Of a DNA stretch of 64,000 bases, positions 1 through 15,102 are shown piece by piece. This DNA is from Alnus glutinosa (taxonomy: Eukaryota > Streptophyta > Magnoliopsida > Fagales > Betulaceae): the NCBI RefSeq assembly GCF_958979055.1, contig NC_084893.1, forward strand, positions 5,893,071 to 5,957,070, written 5' to 3'. How positions within the stretch are numbered: the first letter of the stretch is position 1; every line of letters starts with the position of its first letter. Below the pieces are notes generated by a model that saw only the letters and a program-made list of their open reading frames with translations, made no database searches and had not been told where the DNA came from. The position numbers were made by a program, and so were the translations under genes.

Positions 1-2060
1 TATGTTTGCTTGGTTTATGAAAAACATGTTGTCCTGCAAGCACGAGATTTTATGAAATGCAGAAAAATTTGGGCTAAATTCTACTCCCAAGAGAATTACC
101 ACGTCTGATATTATTTCTGCTTGGGAAGTAAATGGAAATGTATGGTTCGGGATCTTGTACAATTTTAAAGAAATTGTATATTTTCAAATTACAAAATTTA
201 GGCTATATTTAGGCATCAAAACGCTTAGAGAATTTTACATATTAAAAATAGAGTAATGATTCACTATCACCTAAATATACAACTTTTCACCACCTTGTTT
301 ATGTGGTAAGGTGGTCTCTCACCTTAATTTATTTTTAAAAAATGAAAAAACTCAAAAAGTAGTGGGGGACCACCTTGCCACATAGGTAAGGTGGTAAAAA
401 ATTGTATATTTAGGTGGTAGTGAATCACTACTCTTAAAAATATGGCATATTATTGTGACAATCAAAAAGAATTTTCCTCCCAAAATGCTTCTTTATCATT
501 TTTGGAGAGATGCTTCTTATTTATAAAACAAAAAGGCAGATTTTGACTCAAATTTTTTTGCAACATAGAAAGCAAGAACCTTCGAAAATATAATCAATTC
601 TCAACTGTAACATGCCACATTTTTAATAGGTAGCATTTTCGAAAAGTTTTAATGCTTAAAAATAGCCTAAATTCTGTAATTTGAGAATCTACCATTTCGA
701 AAAAATTGTAGGAGATCTTGATCCAAAATTGCATGGTGTTTGAAGTGTAGGAATATAAGTAGATATGACATATGTGGAATTAGATAAGACATGAGTCTAC
801 AGAACAAAAACATAAATATTTATTAAGAGCCTGTTTGGGTGTGCATTTTCCAGAAAATTGATTTTCGTTGAAAACATTTTTCGGTGTTTGGCAAAATCAG
901 AAATATTTTTATATTTTCATTAAATCATATTAACCTATAAAAATCAATTTTTATTCACAACATATAAATATTAATGTAAAATAATTAAAAACAAATCAAC
1001 CTAAAATAATGTTTAACTAAAATACTTTAAGGTAGGACGTTGCAAATTCGTCCTTCTTTCTTTCTTTTTTTTCTTTTTTTTTTTCATATGCTCTTTGCTG
1101 CAATGCATAAAAGATATAATAGTAGAATACTTCAAAAATAAAAAAGAAAAAAAAGAAAGAAGAAGATTGTTCAGTTTGGTACAGAAATTGAGCTAGATCT
1201 TGTAATGTGTGATCTTTTTGTCTATATATATTGGAAATTAACTGACCTTGATTCATATGTTTGCTTGGTTTATGAAAAACATATTGTCCTGCAAGCAGCA
1301 AATTTTATGAAAGGCAGAAAAATTTGGGCTAAATTCTACTCCCATGAGACTTACGTACCATGTCTAATGTTATTTCTATTTGGGAAATAGTACTTATACA
1401 CAATTGAAGCTCACGAGTTGACTTTCACACAAAATGCATGGGTCAGGATCTCGTAAAATTTCAAAGAAATTGTATATTCTCAAATTAAAAAATTTAGACC
1501 CTTTTTAAGCATCAAAACGCTTGGAAAATTCTAAATATTAAAAATGTTGCATATTATCGAGACAACCAAAACGAATATTCCTCTCAAAATGTTTATTTTT
1601 CATTTTTACAGAGACACTTCTTCTTCATAAAACCAAAAGAAAGATTTTGACTCAAAGTTTTTTTACAACATAGAGAGCAAGAACCAAACGAAAATATACT
1701 CAATTCTCAGTTGTAACATGCCACGTTTTTAATAAGTAACATTTTTCAAGTGTTTTGATGCCTAAAAAGGGCCTAAATTTTGTAATTTGAAAATCTACCA
1801 TTTCAAAAAAATTGTAGGAGATCTTGATCCAAAATTAGATGGGGTTTGAAGTTTAGGAATATAAGTGGATATGACATATGAGGAATTAGATAAGACATGA
1901 GTCTACAGAACAAAAACATAAATATTTACTAAGAGCCTATTTGGATGTGCGTTTGGTAAACAAATTTAAAGTGATTTTGAGGGTCAAAAAATGATTTTCA
2001 CTGAAACATTTTTCGGTGTTTGGCGCGTACAGAAAATCACAAAAAAATTTAAATTTTTAT
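1..2060. repeat. Degenerate tandem duplication, period about 1.25 kb
   Basis: Positions 1-960 and about 1256-2060 are the same sequence with scattered substitutions. Both copies open with a block starting TATGTTTGCTTGGTTTATG and proceed through the same landmarks in the same order, ending near AAAACATTTTTCGGTGTTTGGC. Copy 1 carries a 183-bp MITE that copy 2 lacks. No coding potential was recognised. The unit may itself be part of a larger mobile element whose ends I cannot see, because copy 1 runs off the window. Confidence 0.8.
242..442. mobile_element. Mutator-like MITE with 9-bp target-site duplication
   Basis: The element spans 251-433. Its ends are imperfect terminal inverted repeats of roughly 70 bp, starting GAGTAATGATTCACTATCACC on the left and, read on the minus strand, GAGTAGTGATTCACTACCACC on the right. 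It is flanked by an exact 9-bp direct repeat TTAAAAATA (242-250 and 434-442). Nine-base duplications and long inverted repeats are typical of Mutator-like elements. There is no open reading frame, so it would be non-autonomous. Confidence 0.85.
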
Positions 2061-2273
2061 TAAAAACAAATCAACCTAAAATAAAGTTTAACTAAAATAT
2101 ACACATTAATTAACTAACAATAATCATATATTTTCAAGTTGGGAGAGCCATAAATAACATCCAACAATTCATTTAAACTATAGACAAAAGTTTTCAATCA
2201 TAAGTATTACCATTCAAATTCAACCACAAATATTATAACGTTTAAGCCAAAGTACTACGGCCATCCAAGTTCA

Positions 2274-2274
<1 letters not shown>

Positions 2275-2315
<41 letters not shown>

Positions 2316-3310
2316 CCAAGTTCTAACTTAAAGTTAGTTTAGAATTGTGACATGTAGCGTAAACATTGAACCGGTCTTTTAAGTAAAAAATCGGTGAATT
2401 TTAAAGGTTGAACCGGTTTTGTCATTATTTTTATAACTTTATTATGCTTTAATGAAAAGATCTGGGTGTAGCATTAAGTGATGAGAATTTTTTTAAAAAA
2501 ATCTAAAATTAAAAACTTTTCCTTATCATATATATATATATAAGCCGAGTTCTAACTTATAGTTGGCCTAAAATTGTGACACGTGGGGTGAACCCATTAT
2601 TTTTAAACATTGAACTGGTCTTTTAATTAAAAAACCGGTGAATTTTAAAGGTTTAACCGGTTTTATCATTATTTTAATAAATTTTTTGTGCTTTAATGAA
2701 AAGATCATGAGTGTAGCATTAAGTGGTGAGAATTTTTTTAAAAAATCTAAAATTAAAAACTTTTCCTTATCATATATATATATATATATAAATGAATGCT
2801 AGAACATCTCATAGTGTTCTCGTGGTGTACATCTGGAATGGTAGAGATGTAATGTTTTTTATTAAAAAATTGCATCTATGCCATCTAAAATGACATATAT
2901 GTAATTTTTTAATTACATCTATGCCATTTCAGATGTATACTAGGAGATGCTCTACCATTCCTCATATATAAAAGCCAAGTTCTAACTTAAAGTTGGTCTA
3001 AAATTGTGACACGTGCGTTAACCCATTATTTTTATACACTAAACCGGTCTTTTAAGTAAAAAGTTGGTAAATTTTAAAGGTTGAACCGATTTTGTTATTA
3101 TTTTAATAAATTTATTGTGCTTTAATGAAAAAAATCATGGGTGTAGCATAAAGTAGTGAGAATTGTTTTTTAAAATCTAAAATTAAAAACTTTTCCTTAT
3201 CATATCATATCATATCATATTCATGCAATGTTCTATGTACAATGTAAATGTTTTTAAATTTTTAAATTAAATTATAATTAATAATCCAGCACATTGTGCT
3301 GGTTATGAGC
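2275..3310 (+). mobile_element. Cluster of Helitron-like modules
   Basis: Three copies of one module start near 2275, 2526 and about 2965. Each has a (TA)n run, then AAAGCCAAGTTCTAACTTA (or AAGCCGAG...), an ACCGGTCTTTTAA block, and an end TTAAAAACTTTTCCTTATCAT. Only the third continues to a 3' end, which has a perfect hairpin CCAGCAC-ATT-GTGCTGG (about 3286-3302) followed by TTATGAGC. A 3' hairpin just before the terminus is the Helitron hallmark. A fourth copy at 48880-49226 ends in CTAG, which supports the assignment. No Rep/helicase coding was seen. Confidence 0.65.
2794..2960. mobile_element. Short foldback MITE inside the Helitron cluster
   Basis: A 167-bp segment begins GAATGCTAGAACATCTCATAG. 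Its end, read on the minus strand, begins GAATGGTAGAGCATCTCCTAG. The similarity continues about 50 bp inward, so the segment can fold on itself. It lies between the second and third Helitron-like modules. The flanks are AT-rich, so I could not define a target-site duplication. It is non-coding. Confidence 0.7.
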
Positions 3311-3493
3311 TTTTCTTATTATAATAAAGTTAATTAGTATGTTACTACATATCGGTAATACACAAATTCTAAGATTAATGATTCTTAAAGAAGTTGTCCA
3401 ACCAAAACTTTCTAAGTTAAGGATTGGAAATGCTCTTGCAACCTTCTCATCTCGCATCAAATGGTCAAATGTATATGCAAGCATAAAGTCGTC

Positions 3494-3725
3494 ATATTTG
3501 TAATGACCCACCCCCAATGACACAATATTGTCTGCTTTTGGCTCCCCGTACCATACTTCCCAGGAGGTCACCCATACTGAGATTGCTCTCGCAGAAGCAC
3601 GCTTAACTGCGGAGTTCTGATAGGTTCATGACCATCACGGCTTTAAAACGCGTTGTGTCATAAATGATGCATTTATACATATAAGCAAATCCTCATTCCC
3701 AGGCGATGTGAGACGTCACAATATC
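3494..3725 (-). mobile_element. Cassandra TRIM solo LTR with 5S rRNA-like segment
   Basis: The LTR is 3499-3720 (222 bp) and on the minus strand starts TGTGACGTCTCACATCGCC and ends in TTACA. Flanks ATATT/ATATC suggest a 5-bp target duplication with one change. About 3550-3643 (minus) closely matches plant 5S rRNA, including CAGTTAAGCGTGCTT and ATGGGTGACCTCCTGGGAAG. Cassandra is the plant TRIM family defined by LTRs that carry a 5S-like region with RNA polymerase III promoter elements. The stretch is therefore not a 5S gene. A second copy lies at 54000-54493 and its LTR is the same length. Confidence 0.88.
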
Positions 3726-4515
3726 CTTCCACTTTCATTATTTTCTCATAAAATTTATGTACATCAACTCCCTTATTGAGAGCTTTAAGTGTTAATGCAA
3801 CATCTTTCAACTATTCAAATAATCAAATATTTTATAAGATTACAGCCCCAACTTCAAGGATAGATGCAACTGCAGCCACAATTGTTGGAAGAATTTTTTC
3901 ATCCATATGCAATCAGCACAAAAATGGAGCGAATCCTAAGTGAGAGAAGCAATTTGGAAGAAGCATGATGGAGGGAGTTTTCAGTTTTCTTTTATGCATG
4001 ATGGTGGGAGTCCAATTTGGTTGAATGCTAACCAAACAACATCTTAGCATCTGCAGCTCCGATCCACAACTGGTGAATAATCACTTCCTGTGAAGGCCAT
4101 CCTCTAATTAGTAATTAGTACTCCATGCACTCAACATAGATAGTCTCACAAGAAAAGAGACGTAAAAACTTTCAGGCTTAATAGGTTTTAATTTGAACAA
4201 ATCTAACGTTCTTTTTAAGGTAAGTTTGAGTGTGCTATTTTTTTTATTATTATATTTAAAATTATGGATACCGAAAAAAAATATTTTTTAAAATTATGTT
4301 TAGATGGTTTCGAAAATATAAAATAAAATTGAAAAAAATTAAAGTAGAATTTAAATTTAACAAAACAACTCAAGCATGTATTTCGAAATTAATCAAATAT
4401 AATAAAAACAAATGTATTACCATCAAGTAGGACTTGAAAAATTACATGAAATAGAAGTCTTAAATGGATCAAGTTATAGCATATCAAACAAAAGTCCCAC
4501 CATTTTTTTTAATTA

Positions 4516-4556
<41 letters not shown>

Positions 4557-4631
4557 CATTGAGAATGCGTTTGAAAAAAAAAACAAAAAAGGATTTGCAG
4601 GCTGGTTAATTAAGTCAAAACGACAATTAAT

Positions 4632-4665
<34 letters not shown>

Positions 4666-4844
4666 ACCAGCTAGGTTAGCCATCCTTCATTGTCAATTTG
4701 CCAGCAAGCAGAAGCAAATTCTAACACTTGGCTTCGCATCGCTCTCGCTGCCGTGGCCTTGCCAGCAAAGAACCACGCGAAAGGAGCTTCCAACACCTAG
4801 CTGCTCTCTCTCTCTCTCTCTCTCTCTCCTATACATATAAAGAT
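3726..4844. other. Intergenic region upstream of the glutaredoxin gene
   Basis: No gene recognised. It holds a (TA)n run at about 4518-4554 and two CT tracts, at about 4635-4663 and 4804-4828. The second CT tract ends only 16 bases before the glutaredoxin ATG and so probably lies in its 5' leader. CT-rich leaders are common in plant genes, and no specific control element is claimed. Confidence 0.6.
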
Positions 4845-6672
<1,828 letters not shown>

Positions 6673-7424
6673 CTCTGCGCAGCTGTAAATAAAGTAGATA
6701 AGATGTTTCTGTAAACAAGGTGAAGAGAAGAGACTACATGTTGTGTAATAACAATAAGATTGGGAGGGGCATTGCAACAAGGGCTATAGATTGAAGGATA
6801 AATGAAGTTTCCCTATAATTAAATTACCAATATCCAATCATTAAACCTGTTCCTACTCAGGGTTTACTTGCTTCTAAGGTTGGAAATATAATCATATCAG
6901 ATCTAAAAGCTTAACTTAATTTCATGGATTCTATCTGTTAATTTGCAGTTTCTGCAGCTTAGATAGTTGATGCAGCATTGCACAGATGCACATACAACTG
7001 AAATGAACTATACTGTTGTCAAATTGAACATCCATGAAGTTCCAAGCCACACTACCACGTATGGAAGAATGATAGCCTGTTTCAGAATGTTTTTACAAAT
7101 GGAACATAAGAAGTTCCAACCTTTCCACAATAATTTTTTATCATATTCAACTATGAGCCCAACAAATGGGTTACAAGTACCTAATAAAAAACAAAAAAGG
7201 GTTACAACCCCGTGACTCCAATTCTAAACAACCACCTTTTTCATTGCCATCCAAAAAGGTTTTCAAGCAGCAGTACAGCCAGCTTTGCGGCTGTAAGAAG
7301 ATAAGAAAAAGCCAATAAAGTCGGTAATCTTAACTGATCTCTCAATGATTACTTTCACTTGGATGCAAAAATGGCTTCTAAATCTTCTTGGTTTTGACTT
7401 GAAATTAGCTGGTGAACATAAAGA
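6673..7424. other. Convergent 3' intergenic spacer
   Basis: This separates the stop codons of the glutaredoxin (+) and the large membrane-protein gene (-). It should hold the 3' untranslated regions and poly(A) signals of both. I see no further gene and no obvious transposon. Confidence 0.5.
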
Positions 7425-10400
7425 TCAGATCCCACTAATTTTAGTGCCCCAAATCCCACTCCATTTTGTACGACTGGATGAGGGATCACTTGGAGCCCCA
7501 CTTCCTTCTTTGCTAAAGCTAGCCTTTGCCAGTTCTCTTAGCTGTTTCGACCATGGTTTATCTGCTGTGCCCGAGCTCCTACCCACATCGTTCCTGTTAC
7601 TTTCAACTGAAGATCCGGCCACCCCAGTTTCTTGATTCCCATGGAGATTCACCAGGAACCTGCTTTCCAGTTTTTTAGACAACTTCTGTGGAATGAAAAG
7701 CAGGAGAAATCCAATTGAAGCTACTTTCAAGCCCTTTAAGAAAGATTTCTCGACAGGGTCCAGCTCCTTTGTCTGTCTATACAAAGCATACCATTCGTTC
7801 GCCATTTGTGGTATATATCCAACCAGGAAAAGTATAAGCATGAACACCCCAACTATAGTCTCATTCCTGTCAAAAAATCCCTTCTCCAAGAGAACCAAAC
7901 AAGTAGCAAATAAACCTAGTTCACTGGAAACTGCGATGATCTCAACCAACTGAACCTTTTTCTTAATAAATGGCTTCTTGAGAACAAGGAAGAAGAGCTG
8001 AAAAGAGGTGATGCATAGTAAGGTTATTATCGGAGTTTTAGAAGACCAGTCGTTCTCCCGGTAGGCACCGGCCATAATCCCTAGCGAAACTCGTCTCATG
8101 GACTCGAGCAGCGTGTAGTATATTCGGAGTATCCCGAAAAGCTTTTGGATTATAGGTGCTTCTGCATCTTCTGTTTCATCATCAGAGGCAATGATTCGAT
8201 CGCCACGCATATGGGAATTTCCCCCAGAAATCTGTGACAGCATGTATTTTGGAGGGCCTCTTAAATCTTCGAATAGAGGGCCTAACATGGCTAAGTAATT
8301 AGCGTTCGGTTGGTTTTTCCATGTCCACTGGCCTCTTTTATTAGGACCCAAAGTTACTCGGATTATATCCTGATACCAGTGAAACCTCTGGCCTTCTTGA
8401 TGAACTTCCTTGTACTGAAGTAGCTTTCCAAATGTAATGCCTATGGAGAGGAACAAGAACAAAGCCAGCAGTAGAAAAGACACAACACCAAAAAGCAGAA
8501 TTCCGACTACAATCCCCGATGCCGCTCCTCCTTAATCCACAGAAGTGAGATAAGATTAAACTCATTTGTACTTGAAGTTTCCTAAATATTGATGACATAG
8601 AGCATGTAAACATGCAATAAATTTGAGTTTTTCTCCGGATACATATTCATGACAACTGTTATGATGCAGTCAGTTAACTATGCTCTGATGGCCCCATGTC
8701 ATGCACAGAGAAGTGATTTGAGTTAGCTTCCAATGGTGCAAAACATCATCCACATTGCAATTCTTAATATTGAGGAAATGGATCAATAGACCATATTGAG
8801 TGCTAACCAATATAGTAATGATTATGTCAACAAATACAATTTACATGGACAAGAAAGGAACATAGTTCACAATTCCATCGCATGCTAAGAAAATAGAGTA
8901 GAAAATATGACTTGATAAAAGAACTTGCTCATTCTTTGGCATCCTGTAACAACATTAAGGCAATTCTTTTATAAAAGAATTCAACTATATGAGCATGAAT
9001 GTCCTCTTTTGCACTGTAGAAACAACAACCACAAGAATAATTATCTTTGGAAGCTCAGCTTTTGCTTGATAAGGATTCATGTGCGGAGAAGAAAACAAAT
9101 ATTCAAGTTACCTCTAATTAGAGCAGCAGAGGCTTCACAAACACAAGGTAGTGCAAGAATTATAAGGAATATTTCAAATCTTGGAAATGTAAGTGCTCCA
9201 TAACCCTTCTGCTTTTCAGAATTTTTCTTCCTCAATTTTAGGATGACAAGGAGTAAAGCATGCAGTAGTATCAAACTGCCACCAATTATGGCTAACCAGA
9301 ACATGCTTCTACTAAAATCCCTCCACCTACACAAGACAAAATCTATTAAGTCATTACATTGAAAACTAAATGAGCCTGTCTGTTGCAGTTCAACCTTAAG
9401 AATTCCAAAAAGAAGTACACAAATTAATGGAAAATGACAAATATGGCATTAAGCATCAAGTTTGTCCTCTTGGTTTGTTCAACAATTTCCAAGAATGCAA
9501 GGAACCAATAGCTTTAGTTTTTCACAGCGCCTACAGAAAATTCTGCAACTAAATAACTCGCATTCCAAATGCACATGCCCAGAATTCTTTGCTTTCCATT
9601 CAACATTTTTATAAAACTTATGGCAATATATTCCTTTATTAGTTTCATAGTTTTTCTCTGGTTATGTCAATCTAGAATATTTTCACTTTTTGTTTTGTCT
9701 CTAAATCCATATGCAAGTTCATGGAATAGATAGAAAACAAGAGTCCCCATAACTTACCCGTTTAAAAAATGTGGATCCAATATATATTCAGCTTCAGGTT
9801 CAATATTTGGGATCTGCAGGTACACAATGCATTTTATCACAATCTATTCATCATCTGATTATAGGAGTTAAAATCAAGTGAAAAGGAAAAGTAGAGTTTT
9901 CAGACCTCAAAATATGATCTATATTCCATGGGAGTTAGAGGCAACCCATATAGTAAAGCAGCCCTACTCAAATTCTCTTCTTTCGATTGCACATTCTGGA
10001 AAGTTCCTGAATCATGAATTTTAGACATGTATGAATTTGAGTTGGCAGGGGGACTTGAGCCCACTATGACCGGCTGAGTGTACCCAGTTTCCCATGGAAG
10101 ACCGAAATAGGGAATGCTCCATTTTAATCCCCTTGCAAATTCATAATACTCAACTGGCAATGTCGCAGCCAACCATCTAGACAATGCAAAAACCTGAATA
10201 TGGCATGCAATTCTCTGTATGAAAGAGAAAAAGAAAATGCTAATTAATTTTACAGTGATGAAGACAGTTCATAAGTTTTGATAAGTTATTAACACATAAC
10301 CCAAATGATAGTCTGTTAATACCAATCTACCCGCCACAAACCTTAAGGGGGAGCTCTTTGGGGTTGATTGTCCTTTTTCATCTTTTTTTTTTTCTTTTCC

Positions 10401-13400
10401 TTATTATATGCATAATAGAATAACCCCCTAGCCCACAAAATTCTATTCAGAAGTCAATCCTAGACCTCCATCTTTGGAAGTAGCACCAATAGGCTCCACG
10501 GGCCCTCAGTCAGGTCTACGGTTGAAGAAGTCAGACAAAATAGTTAACAACAGCCAAAATGTTTACAGAGTTTAATTATATATTAAAATTTGTTGTATAA
10601 ACATCAAGGAAAACTTTTCTGGGAAAATATTATTTCTACAGAAGGATGAAAAAGTTTTATCTATTCCACAATGTTTTTAAGTTTTTTACTTGATTGTCAA
10701 GAGGATACCAATAATCATAATGTGATAACCCCGCCAAGTACAATTTGATTTATTTCTGATTCAGACCTTGCAAAATACTGGATCAGCCACCAAGAACATT
10801 TGAGCGAGGATCATTTGTACATTAGAAAGATCTTGCTTTTCTAGAAAAGAAATGCTTTGTAAAGACAATAAACATACTTTGGATAAATCACCAAAAATGT
10901 GCATGGTGTTGTTATTCAAGGTTGTCCAAAGAAAGCTAGAGGCGCATATTGACATGCTATTAATACTTTTTTTATTCACGTGTTTGTTTGTCAAGAATGT
11001 CATAGAAAGAAAATTTTCAGTTAAAAAAAAAGTTTCAACCCCAAAGATTTGCAAGATTTTTCTCTTACCCTTTTTATTTATCCTCAACACCGAACCTCAG
11101 CACATGTCAATTCTGCACCGCTGTGTTTCTAACACAGTGCAAAATTCCCAGTCTAGAATATTATCATGGTATAACTAACTAATCACTTAATCAGATAAAT
11201 GTTCAAATTAGTTAGATAACATACGAAAAGATTTCTCGAAGGATCACAAAAAGAATATGGTCTTGAAAATGCCCCAGTGGAGTGAAGGCTTGCAATTGAA
11301 ACCGTAAGCAGCCCGGCAGCAAAAGAAGTCACCAAAAATGAAGCAGTTGTAATCTTAGATATCACGGAAGATATTTTAGGTACAGAATCTGTAGATATTT
11401 TCAATACCTTACATTAGAAAATAACTAGAAAATTCAAAGGGATGAATCCTCTAGGACTTCAATGTTGTAATACAATTCAGCTGATAAAAGAGAAAAGAGT
11501 AAGAATCCTTACAGTGCCTTACTTGTAGAACATTGGAAGCAAAATTTTTGTTTCCAGCAACATCCTCAGTTACGTTTTCAGGGACATTGACAAATACAAT
11601 ATCATGGTCTGCTTGTAACTCCACAGCATATAGGCTTGTACTTATTTTAAGAAAGCTGAAAAATGGTAATATTTTCATTGAAAAGGAATAGTATGAACAT
11701 CTGTTAAAGTAATTGCATTTGCCTTGCTAATTGAAATATCATTTTTTTTTATAAGTAAAATTGAAATATCATTTCCCATCAATAACCGAAGAATAGAGCA
11801 TAGATGTCATCATCATAGTTTCTCATTTGCATGAGATTGCATTTTTATGTGGAGATGTATTGCATAGGTTAATAATCTACATAGATGCAGACGCAGGTAA
11901 CAAGAAATAACTTACCTTTTAAAATGCCCTCCTGTGATTGATATATTAGAAGAATTGAAGCCAAATACAGGCTTCATGAACTTTATCAGAATTGGAATGT
12001 TGTGTTCTCTTGTCCTCGTATAAGATGTGGTACTCAACCTCACAAAAGGTCTCAGAGAATCTAAAGGTCACATTTGTATCTATGTCAGAAGGAAACAACC
12101 AAATCTCATAAAAAAAATTAAAATCTGTATGTACAGCTTTAATGATTCCACAGAATCATAATAGTATTTTCGATGTCAAAAGTTTTTGTATTCAAAGAGT
12201 AGAGTGAAACAATATTGAAAGCAAATTTTGATTCCACAAAATAGATAAATAATCTTATCTTAGAAATGTTTGTAAACTAATGTAGATCTTACCATACAGG
12301 AAAGTAACTGGAGCAATTGCAGAAACTGGAGTCCCTTGTCTGCTTATTAAAGAGTTTGAATCAATGCTTAGTGTTACTATAGCCGTGCCAGATATATTTG
12401 CGACCTGAGGGGACAAAGTGCAAATGAGGCAAGCACAAAAAAGTACGAGAAAGAATAGGCCCTTAGAAATATAATATGCAATTCAAGAACATTAAGGGCC
12501 TCTTTGGTCGGCCCATGGAGTTTGATGGCATCATTTGCGTTTTTCTACTGTCTCTAATTAACAAACTCAACAGTATGAATAGGGGGATTTTTTTTTTTGA
12601 TAAGTAATGAGGAAGATCAAGATATGCAACCATCAAGATAAAAAGTTTGAATTCAGGGCATTTTACAAACTTTTTAAAATGATTAGCTTGTCCATTACAA
12701 TGAATGACTCCACAATTTAAGTGGCCCCATTCAAGATGAGGAAGTTGTGCATGACATATTGCACAAATATTCATTGGACAACTAATCAGACTCTAAATGT
12801 ATGAACCAAATTCTATTCTCATAGCTGAAAAAAAAAAAAAATTAGAAAAAGAAGAAGAAGAAGAAGATTGTATGAACCAGCTGACCAGAAAGCCAAATCT
12901 GCGATTCCCAATGGTTTCTCCACTAACGGGAAGAAGCATGCCTTGACTTGTTTGGAGACAATTTAGAATTTCTGCAGATGAGTTGAGAACAGGTTTTGAA
13001 AAGTACAAATACACCTTTAGTTTATTATAGCTATTAGTGGCCTGCACCAGTCTAGTTTCACCATTAAGTTGAAGTAGCCTTTCGGGAATGTGAGTCCTCA
13101 GGTTGACAAACACACTTCTTCTATCTGTAGAAAAAACCACCAAATGAACAGAGCAAGTAAATAACAGACTGACAACAAAAACAAATAAATAAAATTGCAT
13201 CTTCACGAAATATATGAGAAAACCATCAAAGGTGCAAAACCTAAGTCCAGTCTCAGAAAAAGAAAAAAGAAAAAGAATCAACTTTTGGAATGGGCATTTT
13301 ATATCTAATGCTTCAAGAAAACTATTTAAAAGAACCCAACTTTTTTGGAAAGCGTTGTTAAATCACTGCTTATCACAAAAAGTTTAAACTAATATGAAAT

Positions 13401-15071
13401 GGTAACTCTAACTCTAGTGTGGGCTCAAGTTCCCCCTCAATAAATGAGGTCTAACCTGTGGACACGTAAAATATTTAATTGAAATGGAAAGTAAATTATG
13501 GAGTCCAAGTTTGAACTCATGACTACTATTCTGTTATTATATTAAATCACTACTTATCCCAAAAGCTTAAGCTAATAGGAAATGGAAGATTTAATCGTTT
13601 AGTTAATATTCTAACAAACATGAAAATTTGCAAATATTTGATCCTCGAGTAAAACAGGCATAGTTTATGTAGTTATTATTGTATATATTAACAGTCTAGA
13701 TCATTCCATCTGGAATGAGAAAAATTGCCAGTGAATAAAGTGCAAGGCATCAATTAGTAGTGGAAAAGCCCTGAAAAGACATATCAGTTGCAACTATTGA
13801 AATTATATAAAAATTATGCATATTATATATTCAAATAACAACCTGTGGAATGAACACTATACTCACCAATATGCACATAAAAACTCGAATTTACTGTTCT
13901 TGTAAATTTATTGCCAGCACTGTCGGTACAAAAATTCTTATCCATTACCACTACCAGACGCCCATACTGAGTAGTAGATGATAAACCCACAAGAAGAGAA
14001 TATTTGAGGTTTGGCTGCAGAATGTTGAACGAGGAAGGTATAACTTGGCCAGCACCATAGACCAAAACCTGTAATGAGATTTACATTGTTAAAGTTAATT
14101 AAATGATTAAATTCACAATTTTCTATCAGCTTAACCTTTTAGGATTAGTGGTGATTTACCATGGTTTCAGAGCAAAGGTGCTGAGTAATTTAACATAAAT
14201 GAATGAGGAACCTATTCGAATTTGGTTTCTTATTTGGTCAAGAAAGCATCAGTAGTCAAAGAACCAAAACTATGGAATTCAATTTACACAACTATTCAAA
14301 TTAACATGGTGGACCGATCCACAAGAGGAAAGCCAAGAGACCTGTCAGTGATTCAAAAAATTAAAAGAAAAAATTATTTATCATATATCATAGCAAAAAC
14401 ACATTTTAAGCAATTTTATTATAAAATATTCCTTTTAGAAAAGATATGATGATCAATCCAATATAATGTTTGTGTCAGGTGGACTCCACTACATTTTATC
14501 TTCTCGTATCGACTAAAACCATACTTGAATTAATAGAAAGGTTTAGAAAAAGCCGGCTGCAAAACCACTATTCTAAATGGCTATAATCTGAAAACAACAG
14601 AAAGAGCAGGAAACTTATTTGATGGTTTTTTATGTCTTTGTTAGCCACCTACTCACGTTGCAGGCATTCACAGATGAACATCCGAAACCTCCTCCACCAG
14701 TACAGGGTTCACTGAAAGATATATTTATAGAAACATTAAGAGCGTTTGTGAAAGGTGTTGAGGCTGTGATATATGCTGTAGGTGGGACTGTATCTGCAAA
14801 ATTAAGTCATAATTTAAATCAGCTAAGGGATGGACACAAAAATAAGTCAGTATAATTGCTAGCAAATCTAAATTTGAATGTTCAAATCATAGACTCGGTT
14901 TGGTTTCTGCAGGCTTGGTAATATGTAAAACCAAACTTCAATGTAAACAGGGTCGTTTCAAATTAAGAATAGTTGAGCCAAGACCTTCAATGTACAACAC
15001 CTAGTAAGACAGGATTTATGATTTGATACAAAATTGACTAGGTGGGTTTTCTAGAGTCCCTTTCCAGAGGA

Positions 15072-15102
<31 letters not shown>

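Noticed and set aside
1205-1390. Small open frame in the duplicated region
   Set aside because: The matching stretch in copy 1 does not keep the frame, and the protein has no recognisable feature.
3550-3643. 5S rRNA gene
   Set aside because: It sits inside a 222-bp LTR with TG...CA ends and near-matching flanks, and a second copy occurs inside a two-LTR element. This is a Cassandra TRIM, not a ribosomal array.
10761-11090. 109-codon open frame on the minus strand ending near a GT, initially a candidate exon of the membrane-protein gene
   Set aside because: Exon 9 (ending at 11225) joins in phase directly to the exon starting at 10214 (RIACHIQVFALSRW). No acceptor in this frame keeps phase, so it lies in an intron.
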